Positions 1-11,489 of a stretch of DNA of 64,000 nucleotides are shown piece by piece. Both the position numbers and the translations under genes were made by a program. The stretch comes from Amanita rubescens (Eukaryota; Basidiomycota; Agaricomycetes; Agaricales; Amanitaceae). How positions within the stretch are numbered: the stretch's first letter is position 1; each line of letters starts with the position of its first letter. Under the pieces are notes generated by a model. The model searched no databases. It was given only the letters and a program-made list of their open reading frames with translations, and had not been told where the DNA came from. Location: assembly GCA_015039365.1 (NCBI GenBank), contig WION01000125.1:62001-126000 (forward strand). Reading direction: 5' to 3'.

Positions 1-258
1 CCCAAAATCATATTGGACGTGTCACTCCGCCGAACGCACCTGCCACAACATTACCTCTATTCCCATTCCACGCATCTGTTCTTGCTGATACCAAGCATAT
101 CAAGGCGCCTGCTTGTTTGAATATTGTCAATGACACGAGTACGCGATAAGACTATTTTTAGCATGTGTATATTCAAGACGCATCCTCCAAAAGTAGAATA
201 CTTTGCTCTATCTTCGCTCCTTCCTCTATCACTCCTTCGTATACCTCTGTACAACATG

Positions 259-2862
259 GACTACTACCAAGATTATGAAATGGCTTCTGACCGTCAAGCC
301 AATAGACAGTACGCAAATGGGAACCCCGTTCAAAGTGGAGGGAACAGAAATCCTGGTCTTGGTCCACAGGGGATGTCGAACAGCAGGCCCAACCTCCCCG
401 ACATGCAGACGATGAACTATGGGGACTCGTACCAACCAGGGAACAATAACGGCTCAAATTATGGTAGAAATCAAGTGTATACTAATTCCAACGCGCTATG
501 CGCGTGCCGATTTCCAGGTGCGGCGCTAGGTTGTTTGCCTTGACTACTTACCTTCATTCAGGGAAATTACAATAATCAAAATATCAATATCAACAGTATA
601 CTGCAAAATGCGACTCACGAGATGCTCATGAATAGTGGAAACATTAATTACATATGCATATATACAGAGCTTGTAAGCTTTCTGTTTTGAGCGCAAGGAA
701 ATACCATCTAACCATCGTACAGAGAATGCAGGACTAAAGTTTTTAAGCTAGAGGCAAAGGTAGAAGCGTTGTTACATAGAAGTCCAAAAGTATCAATCTT
801 TTTTTTTTGACTGCTTATATGCGCGCTGACACACTCCACCTCAGGTCAGAGAACTTATTACGAACAACATTTCGAATCATCCCAGCAGAAATAACCACCA
901 AACTATCATGAAGCGAACGACGGGAGCAAGCATTGCGGTCCGTCTTCCCACTCGCATTTGACACAACGCCCAACATACCCCTCAAGAGGGAGGACTACAT
1001 GCACATTACTTACTGGGACCATACAGATTTCTCAGAAGCCGAAAAAGTGCGAAAGGCCAAAGCCGCAGAGAAAGCTCCCAATAATGCAGATGCATCCACC
1101 AAATCATCGGATAGTATTGCGGTACACCTCCGCTTCCTCGAGGATGAAAATGGCGTGCAGATAAGGAAAGAGCGCTTGAACGAGATGCGTTCGTTCCTCC
1201 ACCGCTCGAGCTAGACAAAATCATGCCTGACCTCATAGAGTCATACCTCCAACGTGGAAGACCCGTGGCGAGCAAGAAGTAAAGGACAGATGCTACAGAG
1301 ATATCACGCAATGATTTCCAGAGCTCAAGCTCTGTAGCGCGGGCTGGAAGGTCGAGTCATTGATAACAGAATGGTTAACGACCCCGAGAGAATGACAAGA
1401 CTGACAATTCTATACCGGCAAAACGCAGGGCAGAGTCGAAAACTTCTAGCGGTTCAAGGAAGAAGATGAAGAAAGAAGTGGTTCCTCTTGAACCACTCCC
1501 TAACTTCGCTTTTAATAAACAGGCTACAGGCAATGAACCCAATGGCATGACAACGTCAAACTCACCAGCTTCCGGTGGATCATTGACTTCTCTTCTCAAC
1601 GACAGAAATTTCTCTTTCAACACACTGACTGGCAATCAAGTCAACTTTGAAACAATGACATCTGGCAGCAATCCCATTTCAAATGACTCGTCTACGTCTC
1701 TGCTTAATCAACTCAATGACTACAAATTGCAAAGTGTCTCTTCTAACGCATACCCTACCAATCAAGTCAACGACACAAATGCCCAGGCTTCAAATGGATC
1801 GTCACCTTCTCTTCCCAATCAACTCAATATCTACAACCATGCAACAACGCCTGGCAGTGCCCTGACTTCAAATAGGTTGTCAACGTCACCGAGTCCCAAC
1901 AACAATGAATTACGGAATTCTAGCAGCAATCAACTCAGAAACGACACACCTCCAAGCGTCACTGGCGCTCAGTCGATTCCATCTGGAACTTCGCCGAATT
2001 CCACCCTACTCTTGGCCTCGCATTTGTTTGCCAGTGTGGCAAGCCCTCCGTCTGCCAGCACAAGCCCTCCATCGAACGGAGTTGACCTCCTGGCACTGCG
2101 TTCCCACCCCTGCTGTCAACTCTGACAACGAAGCACAACAAGGCAACGCTATTCCCCCAGGAACTCTTAGCTCAACGACAAGGCCTGAGCGCGTCGATAA
2201 TGGAGGACTGCGACCTCGACCTCTTTCTGGACCACCAGCCAACAGTACGGACTTTGACAGAATATTTGGGCAACCCCGTGCCCATCCACTATCAGTTCCA
2301 TTTATGCTCAACGCACCGCTGGTTCCACAGGCTGAGACAGTAAGTGCAAAATTGACTTTATTCACTCACTAATATGCTTTATTACAGCCAAGTTCCAAGT
2401 CCATTGACAATCCTTCAACACCCAGCGATGCAGGGGCCACAGGGCCGGGATTGAACACCCAGGTCGGACAAGGCAAAAAGCAAAGAGGAAAAAAGTCGGC
2501 GGAGATTCAGCTAAACCCAGAATCAACAGCAGCAATGTACGTCTACGCGTCTACGCGTTCAGCACCTGCTTCAGACTCACACACATGACTTTTCGTGACA
2601 GGGACCTCTTCGCCTCATGGTGGATTACTCAACCGGGGCACAGCCGAACCAAAACAGAGTTCACGAATGCTTGGAAGACCCTCAATAACGAGAAGAAAGA
2701 GGTGTGACCTTTGGCTCTCGACTCTCTCTCTCTCTCTAGAGTTACATGTTTGATTTATAGGAGTGGAAACAAGAGAGCAAGAAGAAGCGCAAGTAAGTCC
2801 ATTCATATTGTTATCTTCTAATCTAATAACTTCTCTACTACAGGGAATTGAAGAAGAATTAG
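259..2862 (+). pseudogene. Gene A: uncharacterised Agaricomycete Asn/Ser-rich gene, multi-exon, probably decayed
   Basis: Exon 1 (259-474) starts MDYYQDYEMASDRQ and is Asn/Gly/Gln rich. A clean phase-0 GT-AG intron (475-561) joins it to an exon encoding GNYNNQNININ. A short coiled-coil-like stretch follows near 720-790 (KVFKLEAKVEALLH). At 933-1214 a domain reads YWDHTDFSEAEKV and then LRFLEDENG, a layout I associate with an uncharacterised agaric family. Two basic clusters (KRR and RKKMKK near 1415-1475) look like a nuclear localisation signal, followed by an Asn/Ser/Thr/Pro-rich region to about 2340. The 3' end splices well: introns at about 2341-2388, 2537-2601, 2702-2760 and 2793-2843 give a lysine-rich tail (FTNAWKTLNNEKKEEWKQES) faintly like the third helix of an HMG box. 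Frame changes near 1200-1380 and 2040-2110 are not explained by introns I can find, so I call it a pseudogene or a gene with mis-modelled exons. Function unknown. Gene B at the far end is a relative. Confidence 0.5.
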
Positions 2863-2979
2863 GGTGACGAGGAGCAGGGGGAGCAGGGGGAGGAGCAGGG
2901 GGGAGAGCAGGGGGAATCTGGAGGAGCACGAGAGAAGCAGGGGGGAGCCGAGGAGAGCAGGGGAGGTGCGAGCGAGTAG
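2863..2979 (+). other. In-frame Glu/Gly/Gln-rich open stretch after the gene A stop; G-run tract
   Basis: Directly after the TAG at 2860-2862 the same frame stays open for 38 codons and ends at TAG 2977-2979. The peptide would be Glu/Gly/Gln rich (GDEEQGEQGEEQGG and similar). The DNA is a run of GAGCAGGGGG-like units, so it carries many G-runs on the plus strand and could form G-quadruplexes. It may be a former C-terminal tail cut off by a new stop, a readthrough extension, or a simple G-rich repeat. Confidence 0.4.
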
Positions 2980-3649
2980 TGTGGGCAACGACCCGTGACG
3001 ACGAGCAGGACGATGCAGGACATTGCCGATGTACCCAGATCCATACAGAAATGATCAGATATGATCAGATTGTTATTTTTCTACAGGGGAATACTAAGGG
3101 CGTCGGGGGCGCATGCTACAAGCCTGAAAGCGACGGAAAATGTCAGATGCTTCTGACAACGCAGCCATTTCCCCTGTTTTGGCCCGCTTTCCCCTGCTCC
3201 CCCAATCAAAACAGATTCCTCCCGCGCTTTTTCTCACTGGGGATAAGGTGTGAAGCGCAGTAAGCTAACAATAGGTGCACAGTAATAATGAGTTATAGTT
3301 TATAAATAGATCAGAGATTGGACCGGTCATGTGACTGCTTAGTAAGCTTAGTCATCCAGGCCAATGGCCGAGGTCACATGACTGCTTAGTCAGCATTTGG
3401 TTCTCCGGTTGTTGGTAAATAGAGTAAAAGAAAAGGAAAATAAAAGTTAGAGAAATACCGTTCATGACAGTTTCGGTGCTTCCACAATGAGATCGCTTGT
3501 TGTACGGATTCGGCAATGAAGATCAAGGTCAGAGATTGCATTATTGATTTGCACAATCTTTTTGCTAGTGAGTTGATGCAGGGGAACTCCATCTGCAAAT
3601 TTGTTTGTGGTCCATTCTGTGTCTCCTTGGATACTTGACAAGAGGTCTT
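2980..3649. other. No gene recognised
   Basis: Intergenic or repeat-like sequence with short open frames only. CATGTGACTGCTTAGT occurs twice (near 3329 and 3376). I see no family match. Confidence 0.3.
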
Positions 3650-3900
3650 GGATCTTTCCGGTAAGGCACCAGATTTAGAGTACTTTACACTTGGCCACTG
3701 ATTCTGTGCAGAATGTCCTAGCATTCCTAGGAACCATTCCTAGATTCCTAGCTGGACAAACACATTTTGTACAGTGTGAAATGGCTGTAATATTCCTAGT
3801 CCATTCCCAGTCCATTCCCAGCCATTCCTAGTCATTTTGCTAGGAATGCTAGGAGTTTCCTAGGAATATGACCACTAGGAACAGCTAGGACTAGGAATCA
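3650..3900. repeat. Terminus of a large non-autonomous element: AGTACTTTACACT plus CCTAGGAAT palindromes
   Basis: AGTACTTTACACT at about 3662 is followed by about 230 bp dense in the palindromic core ATTCCTAGGAAT and its halves (near 3720-3760, 3790-3900). The same arrangement recurs at 9425. Other copies at 37645, 46590 and 54802 have a similar terminal motif but different palindromic cores. I read it as a TIR with subterminal, transposase-binding-like repeats. Confidence 0.5.
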
Positions 3901-4468
3901 TTCCTTGTTGTGGTCATGTGACATGACCAGATGGTCTGTGTGTAGGCCCACAGGTATATAAGGAGGGGGCATCTAGCACATATCCTTGCCTCCCCCCCAC
4001 TTGCCTGGTGGGGGACTGGGTGATAAGATAAGATTAGATAGATACATAGATAGTGGTCAGTACATTCTCATGTAGCTTAGTAGATAAGATAAGATAAGAT
4101 AATTGAATTCCTTTTATGGTATTTGCATGACATGTCACATGTGACAATTACAAAAACAGTGCCCCTAGCTTGTATGATTCAGAATATACAAGAATAACAA
4201 TGCCAAACAAAGTCAAACATGAGATATTGGCAAAATACATTTTCAGACAATTCATGTGAGAAAATTGAAAAATCTGCAAAAAATCTTAAAAAATGCAGAA
4301 AATTCCTGTGATCAGGCTGATATAAGTAACATGATGCCAAACTGAACCAAAGTGCACATAAGTGTAAAACAAGTCAAGCTGGATTGATTTTGAGATTGTT
4401 CTAACTTCAGTGACCTACTGTTACCTCTGCCTCACCTTAACTACATCAGTAACACTCTCATCACCCTC
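3718..4468 (+). repeat. Left arm (first part) of a long inverted repeat
   Basis: This stretch matches the reverse complement of about 11690-12381. Landmarks in order are the CTAGGAAT cluster, GGTCATGTGACATGACCAGA, TATATAAGGAGGGGGCATCT, the GATAAGATAAGAT runs, AATGCCAAACAAAGTCAAAC and CTGATATAAGTAACATGATG. The arm continues at 8584-8790 because a hAT element was inserted into it. Together the arms define a non-autonomous DNA element of about 8.7 kb (about 4.6 kb without the hAT). No transposase of its own is visible. Confidence 0.7.
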
Positions 4469-4770
4469 TCCATTGCTAGAGATCAGCAGGGGTTGGGCAA
4501 ACCCCAGGGTTTTCAGGGGGGTTTTCCAAGGGGCAGGGGCAGGGGTCATGGGCATCTGACCCCTCTCAACCCCTCACCCCTTGGTCTGACCCTTCTCAAC
4601 CCTCCACCCCTCAGGGGGGTTGAGGCTGAGCTGGCACATGGCTTACATAAGATAGACACACAGCATATGGTAATCATATGATATAGTATCAGATCAGATC
4701 ATGATAACATATTATCACAAATAAAGATTTGAATGCTACTACATCTACACTTGGTCTTGATTCAACAACA

Positions 4771-7700
4771 ATGAACTCTGACAAAGACTCACGCAAACGG
4801 AAGGCATCTACAAAGCTCATGGAGAGCAATGAAGCCCTTGCGAAGAAGCTTCGTCAAACCGGCAATAGCAGGTTGACAGTTGACTCCGCACACTTGGGAT
4901 CTGGTACTACTCATAACGTATCTCGACAGCCATCTGCATCCTCTTTACAATCTCAACACACTACCCCACCCCGATCCCCTAGTCCTTCAGAAAACAATGA
5001 TGGTGACCATGATCCAGTGCTTGACACCAGTGGCGATGAGGCATCACGTCATGCTATCAATATAGATGGTGAGGGCAATGGCAAGCTTGAAGATGAGGGA
5101 GAGGATCGTGACCCTCAGAAGAAGCTAGGTATGTTGTCAAGGCTTCTGTGCAGAACACGGTTAATATGATATCTTCAGACAAGTTACATATACAAAATGT
5201 ACAAGTCGCCCATATACATATTTTTTCTCCCACCGATGTACAAAGAAGAGAGTGGGAAACAATTCCAGGTGTTTGAGTGTGCGGCAAGGGTTTGTTGGAA
5301 TGCGGCCGGCCGGCTGGTCAAACGGAACATCAACTCTGCCAACGCCACCTCGACATCCAATTTGAAAGGTCATGCAAACCAGTGCTATGGTGAAGACGTG
5401 GTGACTGCCCCAATGAAGGTCAAGGACCTTGATCAGGCACGAGATGTTTTGAAAGATAAAAACAATCTGTGAAATGGGTCCATTGCGTTAGCATTTCAAA
5501 AAGCCGGCCAGGAAACTGTCACCTACTCTACAACATCTCCAACTACTTTCGAAGTTCACGCAAACCATGTTAAATGGATGTGCGAGAGCAAGCGACCTTT
5601 TGAGTTGGTCAAAGATCAGGGGTATCTCCGGAACATGAAGGTAGGGCGGCCGCACCAGTATGTTCCCTCACCGACCAAAGTTGCCGGCGATGTGCGCGAG
5701 GTTTTTCGTCAGGCACAGGGGAAGATCGCGAAGATCCTACAGGTGAATTGTCAGTGAGAATGAAGTTCAAGACGATATTGATCAGACGTACTAGGAACAT
5801 GATGGGGCGCTACATTTTGCCTTGGATTGTTGGACGTCACCTAACCGTCGTGCCTACATGGCCATCATAGTACAATATGAGACAGATGGAGTCATCAACG
5901 AGTGGTTGTTGGACATACCAGAAGTGGGCAAGCGGCACACTGGGGAACAACTTGTGATCGAATTTGTGAAGATCTTGAACGATTTTGGTATTTCAGAGAA
6001 GGTCAGTACTACGTTTAAAGCAGATACACTAGGAGTTGACTTACGAGGGTCCAGATCCTCGCGATAACATGTGATAACGCCTCCAACAATGAAGTGATGG
6101 TCAAAGAACTCAGCAAGAAGCTAAAGTCCTTCGCTGGGGATGCTTCACGAGTCCGATGTTTCGCGCACGTTGTTAATCTAGTGGTCAAAAGCGTCATCTC
6201 TCAATTTGATGCACCAAAAAACAAAAAACGGACCAATCGAGAAGCTACTCGGGGCAATGCAGATAAGGATGGTCACGATGCATTGCTCGAGGGCCGAGGT
6301 GATGATGAGATGGATGCTATGCTGTCTAAAGTCTGTGATCTTGCTGCTGATCACGCCAGCGATGACTTGGATGAGATCCTTGACATGAGTCCCGAGGAGC
6401 GCGCTGAGCGAGATAAAGATAACGGGTGGATAGATGAGCGCGATGAGATGGAGATTGAGGAGTTGAGGGCATTGGCAAAGGACGTGATGCCTGCCCGGTG
6501 AATGTTGGTGAAGGTGGGTGCTTGTTGGTCCTCGTTTAATGCCATTGGGTACAGCCATTGTTGATCCACATTTGGGCATGCCTGTGCTGACCGTTATCTC
6601 GTATCTGAAATCATCACTATTAACGCCTGTTACGATCATGTACTAGTATTACTCTTATGGACGATAGTTTACTTCATATGACTCACTATACCAGTCATAT
6701 CACACAGCCCCCCCATTATCATTTTTACTCACTCTGACTCATGTACAATACTACGTATGACTCAGTACCCACATATGACTCATACCTTAGGAGTATATAA
6801 ACCTCAGTAGCTACGCTGTATTTCCCTAGCTTTAGCAATCTACTGCACTACTCCGATTAACCTCAGAGTCTGAACCTCTATTACCTTCCAACCTTTCGCT
6901 CACCGCTTAACCTTGGAACCTAATATTGTTCTTCCACTTATACGCGGCCACTACCCAGCCTAAGTGTTGACCGCCGTTACAACGCCACCCACCAACAGTT
7001 GCGCAAGATTTCTTATGCGCTCAAGAACTCGCCCACCGTCCTAACTCCCCGGTTCAGGGAGATCTGCAGGATCTGCGAGCTGAAGGACAGATATATGCCA
7101 CGTGATGTTAGCACCCGCTGGAATTCAACGTATGAAATGCTCGAGTTCGCAATCGAGTACCAGCGAGCAATCAATATGCTTGCAAGCGAGCGGAATATGG
7201 ACCTGCGAGACTATGAAATGGATAAGGAGGAGTGGGCGCTTGCGATGCAGCTGTGTAAAATACTCAAGGTATGTATTTCATACTCGATTATAATGTGATC
7301 ACGTCAATATCCTAATTCGTTGACTACTTAATAGGTATTCAAAGAGGCAACAACTTTCTTTTCAACGTCAAAAACTGCGAATATCACTAATGTTATACCA
7401 GCCATGGACCACTTTGACGAGGTTCTGGCCTCAGCAATGGTGTCGACGTCATACTCAGCTGCCATCCGTGCAGCTGTCCAGATTGGAAAACGGACACTTA
7501 ATCGGTACTATAACAAAACGGACTACTCCAATGTATATCGCATTGCAATGGGTATGTGTTACCACTTATTCTCTTGTAATGTATGACTCAGTGACTCCAT
7601 TATGTCGTCAGTACTAGATCCCCGGTACAAACTATCTTATTTTCGTAGGTTACAGTGGGAACAAGAATGGATAGACGAGGCACGGACGCTTGTAAAGGAG

Positions 7701-8379
7701 ATGCTAACACGGTATTCATCTATTCCTGACAACGACAACAACAACGACAAATTAATCATGGTATGTTACTCCCTCTCTTATATCCAATCATCTTATTGAC
7801 TTCAAAATCATCTCGGGCAGGTTGATAATCCTCAACTTCGCTTTGAGAAATGGTCGTCAATGCATTCCAACATGTTTGAAGATTTCATTACCCAGACCAT
7901 CCGTGGTGGCTCCTCGGCTAGGCATCCAGCCGAGCCCCGTGACGAGCTGACCATGTATCTTAGCACGGATATTGTAACAGTTGATGACTCGAATGAGCCG
8001 GTGGATCCGCTTAGGTGGTGGAGGGACCATCGTGACACATACCCAAAGTTGTCCGCAATGGCTAGTGATTATCTCTGCATCCCAGGTAAGAAGGTTTATG
8101 TTTATCTTGATTAACCTATCTAACAACATTATGTGTAACATAGCATCATCAGTAGATGTTGAACGCGTTTTTTCACATGGGCGTATAGTTTTGTCTTACC
8201 TTAGGAATTGGTTGAGCGTGGAAACTGTCCGCTCTCTGTTGTGTGTAGGTGAGTGGTTGAAAGGTGGGCTGATAAAGGACAAGGAGATGATTAGGTGGTT
8301 GAAGAACCTGAAGGATGTGGAACCTGCTGGTAAGGATGAGGATGACATAATTACAGATGGGTGGGATGCAATCATGTAG
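4771..8379 (+). pseudogene. hAT transposase (BED zinc finger, RNase H-like, hATC), two TGA stops
   Basis: In order: a basic Ser/Thr-rich N-terminus (4771-5126); a BED-type zinc finger near 5270-5395 (CX4C, then NLKGHANQC); first catalytic block FALDCWTSP near 5820; second block ILAITCDNASNN near 6055; the hAT motif RCFAHVVNLV near 6160; an acidic insert; VSTRWNSTYEML near 7110; and a C-terminal dimerisation domain with DPLRWWRDH and SSVDVERVFSHGR near 8010-8180, ending at TAG 8377-8379. Introns include those at about 5127, 5741-5791, 7268-7334 and 8085-8141. In-frame TGA codons sit at 5470-5472 and 6499-6501, and the coding sequence is split by a 485-bp block at 6514-6998. Related in layout to hAT element 2 near 50-53.6 kb, but clearly diverged from it. 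Confidence 0.85.
6514..6998 (+). other. 485-bp LTR-like block or unusually long intron inside the hAT transposase
   Basis: Coding sequence reads MLVK up to 6513 and resumes LRKISYAL at 6999, where hAT proteins are continuous. The block starts GTGGGTG and ends CCAACAG, so it could splice as an intron. However, it contains GAGTATATAAACC near 6790, a TATA box like that of an LTR promoter, and ends that resemble TGTTGG and CCAACA. No clean TSD is visible. I favour a solo LTR that may now be removed by splicing. Confidence 0.45.
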
Positions 8380-8583
8380 TGGTAGTACTAATGTATGACA
8401 CGGATATGCAATGTTGAGGGTGAACCCCCGGGCTTCCCTGACCCCTGGACCCCTGACAAACCCCCTGCAGACCCTCACTCAGTAAGGGGCAAACCCTTGA
8501 CCCCTTGTAAGGGGCAGGGGTTTTGAGGGGCAGGGGCAGGGGTGGAGCTTGGAAAACCCCAGGGTAACCCCTGGTGATCTCTA

Positions 8584-8790
8584 TCCATTGCACTCACTAT
8601 GTCCTTCAATATCCTTTCATCCTTCAACCACCCTTCCATGCCTCTCCCCATACCTTCCACTGATCTCTCTCTACCTACCACTGTCAAAGTTTATCAATGT
8701 CAATCACACCTCTCAACAGCCATCTCTTCAATCTCCTCATTGCCTATGCAACAGCTTTATGCACTTTGTCACTGGGTCTGGAAATGCGGG
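8584..8790 (+). repeat. Left arm (second part) of the long inverted repeat, beyond the hAT
   Basis: Begins with the right TSD copy TCCATTGC and continues CACTCACTATGTCCTTCA, matching the reverse complement of about 11490-11700 with small indels. This shows that the hAT split one continuous arm. Confidence 0.7.
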
Positions 8791-9414
8791 AAGGATGGGC
8801 TGACCAGCTCTAGTAGTTAGAGTAGTAGCTAGATGGAGCAGCTGATTGCATGGAGATGGTAGTAATGGCCCATGCAGATAAACACCCTCCAGAACAGATA
8901 TAACTGCAAAATGTAAGAACACCAGTCAAGACAATGCCAGCGGACTCACTATAGTCCAAATGTATTTTTTTCATTTGCAACTTTACCTTGGCATTCAGGC
9001 TGGACATTAAATCATCATTCAGAACTAAAAGAAAGGTCAGAAAACTTTCAAGAAGAAAATCATATAATAGTAGATACCTTGGAGAAGTTGAGTATAGGTT
9101 TCAAACCTCAGGACATGCATGTGATGGTCAAGCTCTCTTAGCAACAACACCTGATGAGATAACTTGACAGCTTCAACTTTGCGCATTCTTTCTTCAAGAA
9201 ATTTGAACCGCTCCTCAAGTCTAAGGATTTATTATTACAAGTTGAAACAAAGGAAGAGAAGTAACGTACCCTGAAGTTTCCCTTTCTGCCAATTCTTTCC
9301 TCGTCTGGACAAGAGCTGCTTTCCATAGATTTGATCACTCAGCCAATGGTGGCCTCATGAATGTAGCAATCGACGATCCTGGAACTGGACAAAGGATGTC
9401 CCAAGAGGCATCAG
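8791..9414. other. No gene recognised (element interior)
   Basis: AT-rich, CpG-poor sequence between the arms. There are short open frames on the minus strand (8810-9007 and 9138-9338) but no domain I recognise. Confidence 0.3.
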
Positions 9415-9575
9415 AGGGGAAGCAGTACTTTACACTCAGCCACGGTTCCTAGTGGATTGATTCCTAGTATTCCTAGGATTCCTAGTGAAATCTAAAATGC
9501 TTCCTAAGAATGGTGTGGGAATCCTACTGTGGTCCCACCATTCCTAGCCCATTCCTAGCCCATTCCTAGTTAATT
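9415..9575. repeat. Second AGTACTTTACACT terminus with CTAGGAAT palindromes
   Basis: AGTACTTTACACTCAGCC near 9425 is followed by several ATTCCTAG/CTAGGAAT cores, as at 3662 and in the same orientation. It lies inside the larger inverted-repeat element, so it is either a nested second element or an internal duplication. Confidence 0.5.
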
Positions 9576-9600
9576 ACATTATTGTAGAAAAGTACTCTTT

Positions 9601-10400
9601 TACTTTCCCAGGCACTTTGAGAGGATGTGACAAGTGACAAGGTGCAATAAGGGTAGGTCACACATGATATGGGTACCATTTGAAGCCATTTTTAACTGTG
9701 ATGAGTAGATGGTGATATTACAGGATGTGACAAGGGTCACACATGATATGGGTATCATTTGAAAGCATTTTTTGACCACCATGAGTGCATGGTCACATTA
9801 CAGGGTGTGACAGGGTCAGGGTCAGATCACACATGATATGGATATCATCTAAACACATTTTTTGGGCACAGGGATAGTATGTGACAGGGTCATTTTACAC
9901 ATGAGATATGGGTATCATTTGATAGCATTTTTTGACCACAGTGATTCTTACAACCTTTTACAACACTTTATGTCTTCCCCTCTGTTACTCTATGACCTAT
10001 TGACACTTTGGACTAGTTTACTTTTTATTTTACTCAAAGTTGATATTTGTAAACATTTGGACATTGCCTTTTACTATGACATGTTACTTGTTGGTTTTCA
10101 CATGCCTACCTAAGTTTATCACATGCATCACACCATTATCGCATGTAACTGTACTTCTAGATGTATTTAAGTCCTTTATTCTAATATGTGGACAGGCTAG
10201 TTTTATGTAACCGTCAATCAGTTAGATCTCAACTCTGAGCTTGTCCTTGCACAAGGCTCTAGTCAGAGATCTTACACTGGTATACTAGGGGCTTAGCATT
10301 CCCTTGAAGTTAATGATTTTCAATACCATTAACAGTGATAGTATGTATGTGTGGCAGGTCATGTTACACTGTACACATGATATGGGTATCATTTGGGAAG
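9601..10400 (+). repeat. Tandem repeat of about 100-bp units (CACATGATATGGGTATCATTT), split by an insertion
   Basis: Four units carry CACATGATATGGGTATCATT, GCATTTTTTGACCAC and GTGACAGGGTCA (near 9660, 9735, 9830 and 9900). A further unit near 10370 is separated from them by the block 9946-10331. Confidence 0.6.
9946..10331. mobile_element. 386-bp insertion with 8-bp direct repeat ACAGTGAT, solo-LTR-like
   Basis: ACAGTGAT occurs at 9938-9945 and again at 10332-10339. Removing the intervening 386 bp restores the tandem unit (compare CACAGGGATAGTATGTGACA near 9870). The insert has GATGTATTTAAGTCC, a possible TATA region, near 10160. Its class is unsure because the ends are not TG..CA with a 5-bp TSD. 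Confidence 0.5.
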
Positions 10401-11489
10401 CAACTTTCAAGCATAATCAAATAGCATGTGGCAACAGCCTGGCCATCACATGCATGATCTCAATTGTGTTTGCATGAAAATGTGACATGATTGTTATGCA
10501 CAGTGTGGATCTTGCTCAGCTTCATTTTCCCAGCAGATACAGAGGACTTGTTTACAACTTGAGTGTATGACTTGAAAATGTGACATGCCTTATCTGGCAG
10601 AGTCATTTTTACCACATTCCAGGGTCTGCAATGGTCACTTGGTGGTTTGTGAGCTGTGTTGTTTCAACTTGTGTAATTCAGAATATGAACAAATAAAGTC
10701 AATACCAAACTGAGCCATGGGAGATTGTAACTGCAAACACAATTTCAGATGTAAATCTTTTGTTTGACCTTGAATTTACAATGTTTGAAAATCATTGGTG
10801 GGAAGTGCTATGGTAATGGACTTCCACACTATCCATTGCTGATTAGTTGGACAGCCTTCTTACTTTTTTGAGTTTTTGGTTATTTGGTGATACATGGTGG
10901 CAAGTAGCTGTTAGCAGCATATTGACAGTTGGCAGTTCAAAGCAGTGGCTGACATGGTAATTATCAATTTCTGCCTCATGGCATCACAAGAAACCACTTG
11001 TGATCACCTGCCACTTCTCACAACTACTAGTTTAAGTCTGTCAGCTGGGAAGGCTGGGCATCTTAGCAGACTTGAAAACCATCTGTAGAGAGCTGACTTG
11101 ATGTAGATGAACTTTGTACAGCAGTATAAGACAGATGGCTCATACTCCAACACAGAACCCTAAGTTCAACTTAAGGTTAGACTCTATTCTAGACTTTTCC
11201 TGTGTTAGCTGATATTGAGGTATAGGGATGTACTGAAGTGGAGTGAAGTAGGAGGGTGGTATACTGAGGGTGGTGGGAGGTGGTGAGATGGTTTTTTGAG
11301 ACACAAGTGTAGTTGAAGGTGGTCATGGTGGATGGGTTAGGCATAATGAAGTGGATGGAAGTTCCAGAGAGTGTATTAAAGTGAGGGAAAGAAGGTGGTG
11401 GATAGGTGAGGGTGATACATACATAGATGATATCAATGATATGCTAAGTATGCTGAGTATGCTGAGGCAGAGGGAGCATGTCAAGGTGG
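10401..11489. other. No gene recognised (element interior)
   Basis: Low-CpG sequence without convincing coding capacity. A purine-rich GGTGG/GAAGTGGA segment lies near 11230-11420. I see no promoter, RNA gene or family match. Confidence 0.3.

Larger units (their letters stand above)
4477..8583 (+). mobile_element. hAT element 1 (4107 bp) with 8-bp TSD TCCATTGC
   Basis: The ends are TAGAGATCAGCAGGGGTT on the left and, read inward on the other strand, TAGAGATCACCAGGGGTT on the right. TCCATTGC lies immediately outside both ends (4469-4476 and 8584-8591), an exact 8-bp target duplication typical of hAT elements. Joining the flanks restores the inverted-repeat arm that is intact near 11690. Subterminal regions are rich in AGGGGCAGGGG and CCCCAGGGTTTT. 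It carries a hAT transposase gene with two TGA codons, so it is probably no longer autonomous. Confidence 0.9.

Noticed and set aside
2800..2862. HMG-box domain in the gene A C-terminus
   Set aside because: Only a lysine-rich helix resembles HMG helix 3; the first helices and core aromatic residues are not clear.
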